Below are positions 1 through 7,928 of a stretch of 43,696 bases of DNA, piece by piece; position 1 is the first letter of the stretch, and every line of letters begins with the position of its first letter. The translations under genes were made by a program, and so were the position numbers. The notes under the pieces are model-generated. The model was not told the origin of the DNA, ran no database searches, and was given only the letters and a program-made list of their open reading frames with translations. The DNA is from Candidatus Rokuibacteriota bacterium (GTDB taxonomy: Bacteria; Methylomirabilota; Methylomirabilia; Rokubacteriales; CSP1-6), in assembly GCA_003220435.1 (NCBI GenBank), contig QHSL01000091.1:1-43696 (forward strand). Reading direction: 5' to 3'.

Positions 1-115
1 AGCGGCCGTCCATCACGTCGACGTGGAGCTGGTCGGCGCCGCCCGCCTCGACGCGCGCGATGTCGGTGCCGAGGGCGGCGAAGTCGGCCGACAGGATCGA
101 GGGTGCGATCTTCAT
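1..115 (-). CDS. rpe: Ribulose-phosphate 3-epimerase, N-terminal fragment (cut by window edge)
   Basis: Interconverts ribulose 5-phosphate and xylulose 5-phosphate in the cytosol (pentose phosphate or Calvin cycle). Only the first 38 residues are inside the window. They begin [16 protein letters not shown] and reach HVDVMDG, which are the first beta strand of the TIM barrel and the metal-ligand HxD strand of the family. The ATG at 113-115 lies 8 bases after the rsmB stop, so it is the distal gene of the same minus-strand run. A TATAAC hexamer sits 7 bases before the ATG but overlaps the rsmB stop, so I do not claim it as a promoter. Confidence 0.9.
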   Translation of the reverse strand, partial: MKIAPSILSADFAALGTDIARVEAGGADQLHVDVMDGR

Positions 116-123
116 CGATGTTG

Positions 124-1500
124 TTATACCTCAAAACGGCGGAAGCGGACGGCGGTGAAGCCGTCGGTGCCATCGCGATGCGGCAGGCAACGGAGCGTGC
201 CGTCGGCGTCCAGCGGCAGCGGAAACGTCTCGGGCGGATCGACCGCGAACCCCGGGTGGGCGGCGACGAATTCCCGCACGACGGCGTCGTTCTCCTCGGG
301 CTCGAGCGAGCACGTGGCGTAGACCAGCCGGCCGCCGGGCTTCACCATCGTCGCGGCGGCAGCCAGGATCTCGGCTTGGCGCCGGCTCACGGGCGCCAGG
401 TCCTGGGCCTGACGCCGCCACTTCACCTCGGGGTTGCGCCGGAGCACGCCGAGGTTCGAGCACGGCGCGTCGACCAGGACGCCGTCGCAGGCAGCCTCGA
501 ACCCTCCGGCCAGCGCCTGGACCCCGCCGACGCGGGCGTCGATGATCGTGAGCCCGAGGCGCGCGGCGGCCTCGCCCACTCGCGCCAGCCGCGCCGGTTG
601 CGGGTCGAACGCGAGAACGCGGCCCCGGTCGCCCATGAGCTGGGCAAGGTGCGTGGTCTTCGTGCCCGGGGCGGCGCACACGTCGGCGACGGTGCTACCC
701 GGCTCGGGGGCGAGCAGGCGCGCCACCAGCATCGAGGCCTCGTCCTGCACCGCGAAGCTGCCGTCGGCGAACGCGCGCCAATCCGCCGGCGCGCCGCCAG
801 GGCTCACCACGAGCCCCTCGGGGGCCAGGCTCGTCGGTTGGCAGGCGAGCCCCTCCTCGAACAGGAGCCGCTGGCCGAGCGCCTGGCGGGTCGTGCGGAG
901 CGTGTTCGTGCGAAGCGTCAGGGGCGGGCGTTCGTTGAGCACCCGCATCAGCGCCTCGGCGTCGTCGTGGCCGTAGCGCTTTACCCAGCGCTCGACCAGC
1001 CACGTCGGAAACGAGCAGCGCGTGCCCAGCGCGTCCAGACGATCGCCCGGCGGCGCGGGCTCGCGCTCGCTGGCGCCGCGGTTGGCGAAGGATCGGAGCA
1101 CCGCGTTGACGAACGCCTTCGCCCCCGGCGTGTGGGGCGCCAGCGTGACCGCGTCGTTGACGGCGGCGAACGCTGGCACGCGTTCGAGGAACGCGATCTG
1201 GTAGGCCGTCGCGCGCAGGATCACCCGTACCCGAAGGTCGAGCGCGTCGAGGTGCCGCCGCGAGTGCGGCGAGAGCACCCAGTCGAGATAGCGTTGCCAG
1301 CGGAGCGTGCCGAACACGAGCTCCGTCGCCAGCGCCGCGTCGCGGGGCGACGGGCCGCCCGCCCGGAGCTCGGCCTCCAGCGCGATATCGGCAAAGCTCG
1401 CGTCCGCCTCGACGCGCTCGAGCACTCTCACGGCGATCTCGCGGCCCGGCGACGGGCCCGAGGCCATTCCTGAGAGCGGTTGCCTCCGCTGCGGTGTCAC
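124..1500 (-). CDS. rsmB: 16S rRNA (cytosine-967-C5)-methyltransferase RsmB
   Basis: Methylates C967 of 16S rRNA with S-adenosylmethionine. The 458 residues match the family length. The N-terminal ~140 residues are the NusB-like RNA-binding domain. The C-terminal Rossmann domain shows the SAM loop [15 protein letters not shown], motif [20 protein letters not shown], and motif [14 protein letters not shown] with the catalytic cysteine (TCS). The GTG start at 1500 overlaps the fmt stop as GTGA, implying translational coupling. An in-frame ATG at 1467 ([13 protein letters not shown]) is an alternative start and would remove 11 poorly conserved residues. The fmt-rsmB order is the classical bacterial one. 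Confidence 0.95.
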   Translation of the reverse strand: MTPQRRQPLSGMASGPSPGREIAVRVLERVEADASFADIALEAELRAGGPSPRDAALATELVFGTLRWQRYLDWVLSPHSRRHLDALDLRVRVILRATAYQIAFLERVPAFAAVNDAVTLAPHTPGAKAFVNAVLRSFANRGASEREPAPPGDRLDALGTRCSFPTWLVERWVKRYGHDDAEALMRVLNERPPLTLRTNTLRTTRQALGQRLLFEEGLACQPTSLAPEGLVVSPGGAPADWRAFADGSFAVQDEASMLVARLLAPEPGSTVADVCAAPGTKTTHLAQLMGDRGRVLAFDPQPARLARVGEAAARLGLTIIDARVGGVQALAGGFEAACDGVLVDAPCSNLGVLRRNPEVKWRRQAQDLAPVSRRQAEILAAAATMVKPGGRLVYATCSLEPEENDAVVREFVAAHPGFAVDPPETFPLPLDADGTLRCLPHRDGTDGFTAVRFRRFEV

Positions 1501-2444
1501 GGCGCGCCCGGCGCGTCGGGCTTCGTGAACCGCGCGCCGGCCGCGAGGCGCGCGCCGCGTAGATATTCAGCCCACGGCATCGCGCGCCGGTTCTCCGGCT
1601 GGACCTCGCTGGGCAGCAGCCACCCGTCCGCGGTCGCGATCGCCAGCTCATCGCCGCCGGGACGCGGGTGCATCAGCGTGCCCGGAGGATCCGAGGGGCC
1701 CGCGCCGGCCGCGGCGCGCCAGATCGTGAGCGCGCCCGCGCGACTTCGCGTGAGGGCGCCCGGCCACGGGTTGCATCCGCGGACGACGTTGACGAGCTCG
1801 CGGGCCGGACGATCCCAGTCGAGGTGGCCGTCGGCGCGCTTGAGTCGCGGCGCGAGCGTCGCACCCTCGCGGGGCTGGGGCGCGGGCGTCAGCTCATCGA
1901 GCTTCGCGAGCGTCTCGACGATGACACTCGCGCCGAGCACGGCCAGCCGTCCGGCCAGCTCGCCGGCGGTCTCCTCGGGGCCGATCGCGAGGGACTCGGA
2001 CAGAAGCGTCGGCCCCGTGTCCATGCCCTCGTCCATCTGGAACGTGGTGATCCCGGTCACGGTCTCACCGCGCATGATCGCCCACTGGATGGGAGCCGCG
2101 CCGCGATAGCGCGGCAGGGGGGACGCGTGTACGTTGATCGAGCCGCGCCGGGGCGCGTCCAGCACGGCGCGCGGCAGGATCTGCCCGAACGCGACGACGA
2201 CCGCCACGTCGGCGCCGAGCGCGCGCAGGCGCTCGGGCCACTCGGCGTCGCGCACCCGCGCCGGCTGGAGGATCTGCAGTCCGTGGGTGAGCGCGTACGC
2301 CTTGACCGGCGGCGGGGTCAGCCGCTGCCCGCGGTGCGCCGGCCGGTCGGGCTGGGTGACGACGGCGACGACCTCGTGCCGGGCGCGCAGCGCCTCGAGC
2401 GTCGGCAGCGCAAACTCGGGCGTGCCGTAGAAGAGAACTTTAAA
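1497..2444 (-). CDS. fmt: Methionyl-tRNA formyltransferase; no standard start codon at the conserved N terminus
   Basis: Formylates initiator Met-tRNA using 10-formyl-tetrahydrofolate. The catalytic block INVHASPLPRYRGAAPIQ (Asn, His) and the downstream MDEGMDTGP (Asp) are intact, and the C-terminal OB-like domain is present. Family similarity extends upstream to KVLFYGTPEFALPTLEAL, whose first codon AAA is at 2441-2439; with one preceding codon the protein would be 315 residues, the usual length. That preceding codon is TTT, not ATG/GTG/TTG. Reading upstream in frame there is no ATG, GTG or TTG before a TGA inside def. The first GTG is at 2255, which would delete the nucleotide-fold start, and the first CTG is at 2408. 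The interval is therefore drawn from the TTT codon. Either the start is non-canonical, a frameshift from def is used, or a base is wrong. Confidence 0.85.
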   Translation of the reverse strand, partial: FKVLFYGTPEFALPTLEALRARHEVVAVVTQPDRPAHRGQRLTPPPVKAYALTHGLQILQPARVRDAEWPERLRALGADVAVVVAFGQILPRAVLDAPRRGSINVHASPLPRYRGAAPIQWAIMRGETVTGITTFQMDEGMDTGPTLLSESLAIGPEETAGELAGRLAVLGASVIVETLAKLDELTPAPQPREGATLAPRLKRADGHLDWDRPARELVNVVRGCNPWPGALTRSRAGALTIWRAAAGAGPSDPPGTLMHPRPGGDELAIATADGWLLPSEVQPENRRAMPWAEYLRGARLAAGARFTKPDAPGAP

Positions 2445-2964
2445 GCGCGAAGGCGTGGCGGGAGGCGTCCTCGCGAAGACCTTCCTTCTTGATCTTCCGC
2501 TTGATGCGATCGCGCGTCATCGCGTCGACGCGGTCGATGAAGAGGACGCCGTCGAGGTGATCGATCTCGTGCTGCAGGACGCGCGCGCGCAGGCTGCGCG
2601 CGGTGATCGCCACGGGCTTGCCGTCCACGTCGCGCGCCTCGACCTTCACCCACGCGGCGCGTGCCACCGGCGCGAACACACCCGGGATCGACAGGCACCC
2701 TTCCTCGGCCGTCGCCTCGCCCCCCCGCTCGATGATCGCGGGGTTGAGGAGCGCGTGCACGCCGCGGCCGTCCTCGTCGGCGAGGACGATGAGCCGGAGC
2801 GGGATGCCCACCTGGGGCGCGGCGAGGCCGATGCCGACCTCGTCGTACATGGTGTCGGTCATGTCCGCGATCATCGCCCGGACCTCGGGCGTCACCTGGT
2901 CTACCAGCAGTGCGCGGCGGCGCAGTACCGGATCACCGTATTTCCGGACCTTCAGAATTGCCAT
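2440..2964 (-). CDS. def: Peptide deformylase
   Basis: Removes the N-formyl group from nascent proteins; metal-dependent hydrolase acting at the ribosome exit. The 174 residues carry all three family motifs in order: GIGLAAPQVG, EEGCLSIPG (metal-ligand Cys) and QHEIDHLDG (two metal-ligand His and catalytic Glu). It starts at ATG 2964, inside the last codons of priA. It ends in CTT TAA (2445-2440), and fmt-type sequence continues at once in the +1 frame. The def-fmt-rsmB order is the standard formylation cluster. Confidence 0.97.
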   Translation of the reverse strand: MAILKVRKYGDPVLRRRALLVDQVTPEVRAMIADMTDTMYDEVGIGLAAPQVGIPLRLIVLADEDGRGVHALLNPAIIERGGEATAEEGCLSIPGVFAPVARAAWVKVEARDVDGKPVAITARSLRARVLQHEIDHLDGVLFIDRVDAMTRDRIKRKIKKEGLREDASRHAFAL

Positions 2965-4802
2965 TCGACCGGATCGACCTCCACGTCAATGATACCCCGG
3001 CTCGCCGCACGGGGCGTCGTGAACTCCCGCAGCGCCTCGTCGAGCAGGTTCGGGAGATCGGCGTCGCCCTTCGCCACGACGCGCTGCGCGCGCCCCCCAC
3101 GATCGGCCGAGGGCGGATAGACCGCGAGCCCGCGGCGCGCGCGCAGTGCGGCGGCGACGGCTTCGCCGAGCCGGCGAGTCTCGTCGACGTGCGCGGCGCG
3201 CGCGGTGACGACGGCGAGGCGCCGGAAGGGCGGATAGCCGAGCTCGGCGCGGAACTTCAGCTCGGGCTGATAGAACACGTGGAGATCCTGGCGCGCCACG
3301 GCCTCGAACGCGTAATGTCCGGGGTTCTGCGATTGGATCACCAGCACGCCGTCGCCGGCCACCCGCTCAGCGGCCGCCCACGCGAACGCCAGGGCGCGCT
3401 CCCCGGCGCGGAAATCCGGCGCGCGTAAGAGCTGGTCCGGGGACACGAAGGCGGCCAGCCCGAGCGCCGCCGGACCGAAGAGGCGGAGCGCCCCGCGCGT
3501 GCCGATGACGACGTCGGCGGCGGCCGCCGCGGCGCGCTGCGCCTCGGCACGGGCGCCGCGCGCGGCGTCGGGATCCCAGCGCGCGATGCGCGCATCGGGA
3601 AAGCGGCGGCGCACCGCGTGCTCGACGCGCTCGGCGCCCCAGCCGAACGGGGAGAGCCGGCGCCCGTGGCACACGGCGCAGGTGTCGGGCAGCGGCTGCG
3701 AGGTCGCGCAGAGCCGGCAGACGAGGCGGGCGGCGGCGCGCGGGTAGGCGAGCGCGATCGCGCACTGGGCGCAACGGACGACGGTCCCGCACTCGTCGCA
3801 AGCGAGCGACGAGGTGAGCCGGCTCACCGCGAGGAAGACGCGCCGTCGCGCCGCGAGCGTCTCGCGGATCGCGCGTGCGAGCGGCGGAGTGAGCGGCTCG
3901 CGGCGCAGGATCCCGCGGGTGTCGGCCACGCTCACCACCGGCCACGGACCCCGCGGCGGCGTGGCCATGTCCACCAGCCCGGACTCGGCGCGCCGCCACG
4001 CCTCGACGCTGGGCGTGGCCGACGTGAGCAGGAGAGTGAGCCGCTCGCGGGCGGCGCGCTCGAGGGCGACGTCGCGCGAGTGGATTCGCGGCGGGCCCGG
4101 CGGCTTGTGGGCCGCCTCGTGCTCGTCGACCAGGACGACAGTGGCCGGGGCGACGAGCGGCGCCAGCAAGGCCGAACGCGTGCCGGCTGCCAGCCGCTCC
4201 GACCCGTCGCGCAGCGCATCCCACGCGGCGACCCGCTCCGCGTCCGGCACGCCCGAGTCGAGCCGCACCACACGGCCGAGCCGGGCCAGGCGCTGCGCCC
4301 AGCGCGCCGCGGTCTCGATGTCCGCCGCGATCACCAGGACCGTGCCCGGCGCCGCCTCGATGCGCTCGAGGGCCCGCTTCTCGCGCCCGGCGCCGACCAG
4401 CAGCTCGGGTCGGGCGCCAGGGCTTGTGTCGGCATCGGACGCGTTCCGCGTGGCAGCGTGGGTGATTTGCCGCGAGGGAGTTGGTGCAGCGCGCTTCGCG
4501 GGAGGCGGCGGCAGGAGCGCGGCGCAGGTCGAGCCGACGGACGAGAGGCTCTGAACCGCGATCCAGTGGACGAGGTCGAGATGAGCCGGCGAGAGCACGG
4601 GCTCGCCGTCGACGACGCGGTCGAGCGCCTTGAGCTTCGCGTCGGCGCCGTCCTCCCGGAGCGTCACGATCATGCCAACGCGCGAGGCGCCGCGCAGCGG
4701 CGCGAGCACGCGCTGACCGGGCCCCAGCGTCCAGCCGTCGGGCACGCGGTACGCGAAGGAATGGGCAAGGGGAACGTCGAAGGCGACGTCCGCGATGGTC
4801 AT
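2952..4802 (-). CDS. priA: PriA-like primosomal protein N' with degenerate ATPase motifs
   Basis: Family role: recognises stalled replication forks and reloads the replisome. The 616 residues are shorter than the ~730 of E. coli PriA. Recognisable parts are the N-terminal 3'-DNA-binding domain (about 1-100), helicase-like core, eight zinc-binding cysteines (C335, C338, C344, C347, C362, C365, C375, C378) and a C-terminal domain with LGYPPF. The Walker A position reads GAGREKR (137-143) instead of the usual GSGKT. The DEEH box is DEHE (226-229). The motif VI region reads AWAAAERVAG where QVAGRAGR is expected. ATP-dependent unwinding is thus unlikely, as known for actinobacterial PriA; a structural loader role is inferred. 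It starts at ATG 4802 and overlaps def by 13 bases. Confidence 0.88.
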   Translation of the reverse strand: MTIADVAFDVPLAHSFAYRVPDGWTLGPGQRVLAPLRGASRVGMIVTLREDGADAKLKALDRVVDGEPVLSPAHLDLVHWIAVQSLSSVGSTCAALLPPPPAKRAAPTPSRQITHAATRNASDADTSPGARPELLVGAGREKRALERIEAAPGTVLVIAADIETAARWAQRLARLGRVVRLDSGVPDAERVAAWDALRDGSERLAAGTRSALLAPLVAPATVVLVDEHEAAHKPPGPPRIHSRDVALERAARERLTLLLTSATPSVEAWRRAESGLVDMATPPRGPWPVVSVADTRGILRREPLTPPLARAIRETLAARRRVFLAVSRLTSSLACDECGTVVRCAQCAIALAYPRAAARLVCRLCATSQPLPDTCAVCHGRRLSPFGWGAERVEHAVRRRFPDARIARWDPDAARGARAEAQRAAAAAADVVIGTRGALRLFGPAALGLAAFVSPDQLLRAPDFRAGERALAFAWAAAERVAGDGVLVIQSQNPGHYAFEAVARQDLHVFYQPELKFRAELGYPPFRRLAVVTARAAHVDETRRLGEAVAAALRARRGLAVYPPSADRGGRAQRVVAKGDADLPNLLDEALREFTTPRAASRGIIDVEVDPVEWQF

Positions 4803-4864
4803 GTATCGGGGCGTGAGGCCGCGAAAACCGAGGGTGGCCTGAGAAAGACGCGAGCCGGCTCCGT
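4801..4864 (+). repeat. Dispersed intergenic repeat, copy 1 (UDG-priA gap)
   Basis: This stretch fills most of the 97-base gap between the family 4 UDG gene and priA. It matches, in the opposite chromosomal orientation, each unit of the tandem repeat at 38075-38245. The shared core is ACCGAGGGTGGCCTGAGA, and the match runs for about 60 bases with a similar left end (GTAKCGGGG) and right end (CCGGCTCCG). By-eye identity to the nearer unit is about 80 percent. No open frame is conserved across copies, so a non-coding repeat is inferred. Confidence 0.6.
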
Positions 4865-4899
4865 CCGCGCGGTCAGCCAGGGCCGGTGAGGCTGGTCCG

Positions 4900-5598
4900 T
4901 CATCGCGTCTTGCGGCGGTCGTACTCTCGTCGGGCGAGCTGGAGGTCTTCCCAGGCCATGCGCTTGTACTCCTCGCCGGGGTTGCGCAGGAGGAACGCGG
5001 GATGAAACGTGGGGATCAACACGGCGGAGCCGTACGGATGCACGCGCCCGCGCAGCTTCCCGATCGGCTCGCGCGTGCCGAGCAAGCTCTGGGTCGCGAC
5101 GCTCCCGAGCGCCAGCACGACCTTGGGCTGCAGCACCGCCAACTGCGCCGCCAGGAACGGCGCGCAGGCGGCGAGCTCCTCGCCCTCCGGATTGCGGTTG
5201 CCGGGAGGCCTGCACTTCACGGCGTTGGTGATATAGACCTCGTCGCGCGACAGCTCGACCTTCCGCGCCTCGAGCATCCTGGTGAGGAGCTGCCCCGCGC
5301 GCCCGACGAACGGCAGGCCCTGCGCGTCTTCATCGGCTCCCGGGCCCTCGCCGATCACGACCAGCTCGGCCCGCGGGTTGCCCGAGCCGAAGACGATCGT
5401 CGAGCGCCCCTCGCAGAGCTTGCACTTGCGGCAGCCCTGGAGCGCCGCCTCCTGGGCGCGGAGCGCCTCGGCGGAGCCCAGCAGGTAGTCGCCCTTCAGG
5501 GAAACCTCGGTGAAGCCGAGGTCGCGGTGGTGGCGTAAGGTTTCGCTCAGCGCGCCGAGGGCGTCGGCGAGCGTCGCGCGCGGATCGCCCGTCGCCAT
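4900..5598 (-). CDS. Family 4 (iron-sulfur) uracil-DNA glycosylase
   Basis: Excises uracil from DNA, starting base-excision repair. The 232 residues show a non-conserved N-terminal 50-residue extension, then CRKCKLC (two Fe4S4 cysteines), motif [32 protein letters not shown] and ACAPFL (the other cluster cysteines), and motif [11 protein letters not shown]. This is the thermophile/actinobacterial type, distinct from E. coli Ung. It starts at ATG 5598, 6 bases after the coaBC stop, and so sits in the same run. The similar DNA-polymerase-like family (SPO1-type) is less likely given the four cysteines and complete HPAFLLR motif. Confidence 0.93.
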   Translation of the reverse strand: MATGDPRATLADALGALSETLRHHRDLGFTEVSLKGDYLLGSAEALRAQEAALQGCRKCKLCEGRSTIVFGSGNPRAELVVIGEGPGADEDAQGLPFVGRAGQLLTRMLEARKVELSRDEVYITNAVKCRPPGNRNPEGEELAACAPFLAAQLAVLQPKVVLALGSVATQSLLGTREPIGKLRGRVHPYGSAVLIPTFHPAFLLRNPGEEYKRMAWEDLQLARREYDRRKTR

Positions 5599-5604
5599 GC
5601 CCGG

Positions 5605-6825
5605 CTAGGCGGGCGTCTTGCGGGTGGCGGCGCCGGCGCGCAGCGCGAGGACGTGCGAGAGGATCGCGTCGGCGACGGCCGACTTCGCCATCCGCGGCAG
5701 CGGGCGCGCGCCGCCCCAACGATCGAGCAGCAGCACCTCGTTGTCGTCGGCGTCGAAGCCGATGCCCCGCTGGCTCACGTCGTTCGCCACCAGCAGGTCG
5801 ATGCCCTTGCTCTCGAGCTTGGCGCGCGCGTTCGCGGCGACGTCATGGGTCTCGGCAGCGAAGCCGACGACGAACGCGCGCGTCCGCCGCGCCGCGACCT
5901 CGGCGAGGATGTCGGGGTTCGGCGTCAGCTCGAGCGTCACGTCGCGCTTGCCCTTGATCTTCACGGTCGACGGCTGCTTGATTCGGTAGTCAGCGACCGC
6001 CGCCGCCTTGACGACGATCGTGGCGCGGTCGAGGTGATGGAGCACTGCCTCGCGCATCTCCTCGGCGGTCTGCACCGGTACGAACACCGCCCCGGCCGGC
6101 GGCGTGAGCGCGGTCGGCCCGGAGATCAGCGTGACGGCCGCCCCGCGCCGGAGCGCGACCGCGGCGAGCCCGTAGCCCATTTTGCCGGAGGAGCGGTTCG
6201 AGATGTACCGCACCGGATCGATCGGCTCGCGCGTCGGGCCGGCCGTCACGATGAGCCGGTCGCCGGCGAGGTCACGCACCGTCACCAGCGCGCGCTGCAG
6301 CGCCTCGACAATGTCGTCGATTTCCGGGAAGCGTCCCTTGCCGCTCTGGCCGGACGCGAGCGCGCCGGTGTCCGGCTCGAGCACGGTGACGCCGCGCCCG
6401 CGCAGCGTGGCCACGTTGGCGACCACTGCCGGGTGCTCCCACATGCCGCCATCCATCGCCGGCACCATCAGCACCGGCGCCCGCGCCGCCAGCAACAGCG
6501 TCGTCAAGAAATCGTCGGCGATCCCGTGAGCCGCCTTGGCGAGGACGTTCGCGGTCGCCGGCGCCACCACCAGGGCGTGGGCGCGCTCGGCGAGCGCGAC
6601 GTGCTCGACCGCGTCGGCGCTCTGCGGATCGAAGAGGTTGGACAGCACCGGTCGCCCCGACAGGGTCCGGAACGTGAGCGGCCCGACGAACTCGCGGGCG
6701 TGCTCGGAGAGGCACACGGTGACCGCGGCGCCCAGGCGCACGAGCTCGCGCAGCAGGTACACCGCCTTGTAGGCGGCGATCGAGCCGGTGACGCCGAGGA
6801 TCAGCTCGCGGCGGTCGAGGCTCAT
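5605..6825 (-). CDS. coaBC: Bifunctional phosphopantothenoylcysteine decarboxylase / phosphopantothenate-cysteine ligase
   Basis: Carries out two consecutive steps of coenzyme A synthesis. The flavin-dependent CoaC half is residues ~1-185 (LGVTGSIAAYK, EHVALAERA with the active-site His). The CoaB half is residues ~188-400 (VTAGPTREPIDPVRYISNRS, AAAVADYR, and KIKGK). Two CoaC positions differ from the E. coli enzyme. The PxMNxxMW motif is PAMDGGMW (122-129, Asn to Asp), and the active-site loop cysteine of ACG is Ser158 in LASGQSGKGR. Other phyla also vary here, so loss of function is not implied. Length (406) is normal. Its ATG overlaps the rpoZ stop as ATGA. Confidence 0.95.
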   Translation of the reverse strand: MSLDRRELILGVTGSIAAYKAVYLLRELVRLGAAVTVCLSEHAREFVGPLTFRTLSGRPVLSNLFDPQSADAVEHVALAERAHALVVAPATANVLAKAAHGIADDFLTTLLLAARAPVLMVPAMDGGMWEHPAVVANVATLRGRGVTVLEPDTGALASGQSGKGRFPEIDDIVEALQRALVTVRDLAGDRLIVTAGPTREPIDPVRYISNRSSGKMGYGLAAVALRRGAAVTLISGPTALTPPAGAVFVPVQTAEEMREAVLHHLDRATIVVKAAAVADYRIKQPSTVKIKGKRDVTLELTPNPDILAEVAARRTRAFVVGFAAETHDVAANARAKLESKGIDLLVANDVSQRGIGFDADDNEVLLLDRWGGARPLPRMAKSAVADAILSHVLALRAGAATRKTPA

Positions 6826-7037
6826 GCCTTGGGCGTGTCGTCCGGTTCCTTGACGCGATACTCGACCTTGGCGGCCGCGATCTCTTCCAGCGCGCCGCTG
6901 GTCGGCTTCTTGTGGCGGCTCTCCACGCGCGCCTGCGCGCCGCGGTTCAGCTGGCGCGACCGCTTCGCGGCGAGCACGACGAGCAGATAACGGTTCGAGA
7001 CCTTGTTCAACGCGCTCTCAAGAGACGGAAATGCCAT
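6822..7037 (-). CDS. rpoZ: RNA polymerase omega subunit
   Basis: Small subunit that helps fold and assemble the beta-prime subunit of RNA polymerase. The 71 residues begin MAFPSLESALNKVSNRYLLV and continue VLAAKRSRQLN, the family hallmark for helix 1 and the (A)KRARQ-type motif. The C terminus is charged (EYRVKEPDD). The ATG at 7037 overlaps the gmk stop as ATGA and its own stop overlaps coaBC as ATGA, so gmk-rpoZ-coaBC is translationally chained. This gene order is common in non-proteobacterial lineages and in delta-type groups. Confidence 0.95.
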   Translation of the reverse strand: MAFPSLESALNKVSNRYLLVVLAAKRSRQLNRGAQARVESRHKKPTSGALEEIAAAKVEYRVKEPDDTPKA

Positions 7038-7651
7038 CAACTCTGTACCTCCAGGTCTGGAAGGGTGAGACGGAGCCGCGCGACACGACAGCGCTCGGCG
7101 TGGACGATCGACTCGAGCTGATCCAGGGCCTCCTTCAGGTCGCGATTCACGATCAAGTAGTCGTAGCGTCGCCACAGCGCGATCTCCTCGCGCGCCCGCG
7201 CCAGGCGCCGCTCGATCTCCGCGTCCGCGTCGGACCGCCGCTCGCGCAGCCGCGTCTCTAGGTCTTTGATCGACGGCGCCAGGATGAAGACCAGCACCGC
7301 GTCGTGATAGCGCGCCCGGAGCTGTGCGGCGCCCTGCGTGTCGATGTCGAGGAGCACGTCGCGGCCCGCCGCCAGCGCGTCCTCCAGCACGCGGGCCGGC
7401 GTGCCGTAGAGGTTGCCATGCACGGTCGCCCACTCGGCGAGCTCGCCGTGGTCGAGCATCGCACGGAACTCCCGCTCGGCGGTGAACCGGAAGTCGACGC
7501 CGTCGATCTCGCCCGACCGCGGCGCCCGCGTCGTCACCGACACCGAGTACGCCAGGTCGGGCACGCGCAGCCGGATCTCGCGGCACAGCGTCGTCTTGCC
7601 GGCCCCGGACGGCGCCGAGACGACGAACAGCGTGCCGCGACGTCTAATCAC
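7037..7651 (-). CDS. gmk: Guanylate kinase
   Basis: Phosphorylates GMP to GDP with ATP. The 204 residues show the P-loop SAPSGAGKTTLCRE (residues ~12-25), the GMP-binding SVSVTTRAPRSGEIDGVDFR and GNLYGTP segments, and the lid with ERRLARAREEI. Translation starts at GTG 7651 (MIRRRGTLFVVSAPSG), overlapping the end of remA by 8 bases. Length and motifs are normal. It is the middle member of the yicC-remA-gmk-rpoZ-coaBC chain. Confidence 0.97.
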   Translation of the reverse strand: MIRRRGTLFVVSAPSGAGKTTLCREIRLRVPDLAYSVSVTTRAPRSGEIDGVDFRFTAEREFRAMLDHGELAEWATVHGNLYGTPARVLEDALAAGRDVLLDIDTQGAAQLRARYHDAVLVFILAPSIKDLETRLRERRSDADAEIERRLARAREEIALWRRYDYLIVNRDLKEALDQLESIVHAERCRVARLRLTLPDLEVQS

Positions 7652-7928
7652 TCGCCGAGCCCTTCTCCGTGAGGAGCCGCTGCGCCAGCGTGGCGGGCTC
7701 GAGCGACGAGAGAATGAGATGGTCGCTCCCCGTCACGATGACGGCGCGCGTACGCCGGCCGTTGGTGGCGTCGACCAGCTTCGTGCTGCCCTTGGCGCTC
7801 TCGATGAGCCGCTTCACCGGCAGCGAGTCGAGCCCGACAATCGCCACGATCTGCTCCGCGACGACGACGTTGCCGTGCCCCACGTTCACGAGCCGTGTTG
7901 TCGACCGACTCGCGCCGTTGCTATTCAA
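7644..7928 (-). CDS. remA: RemA/DUF370 family DNA-binding regulator
   Basis: RemA-like proteins are small DNA-binding regulators; in Bacillus RemA activates matrix and osmoprotection genes. The core VNVGHGNVVVAEQIVAIVG and later GRRTRAVIVTGSDHLILSS match the family. The 94-residue frame opens at TTG 7928 (MNSNGASRSTTRLVNVG), overlapping the last codons of yicC. The family normally starts 3-4 residues before the VN(I/V)G motif, so the GTG at that Val is an alternative start. What it regulates here cannot be seen. The yicC-remA-gmk order is a widespread conserved block outside proteobacteria. Confidence 0.87.
   Translation of the reverse strand: MNSNGASRSTTRLVNVGHGNVVVAEQIVAIVGLDSLPVKRLIESAKGSTKLVDATNGRRTRAVIVTGSDHLILSSLEPATLAQRLLTEKGSASD

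Noticed and set aside
123-128. TATAAC as a promoter for rpe
   Set aside because: It overlaps the rsmB stop codon inside a tight gene run and has no -35; likely chance.
103-1473. A 456-codon plus-strand frame opposite rsmB
   Set aside because: rsmB has complete catalytic motifs on the minus strand; the opposite frame has none.
2436-2450. TTTAAAG as a -1 slippery heptamer between def and fmt
   Set aside because: The required zero frame (TTA AAG) is neither the def nor the fmt frame; only a +1 slip on CTT would join them.
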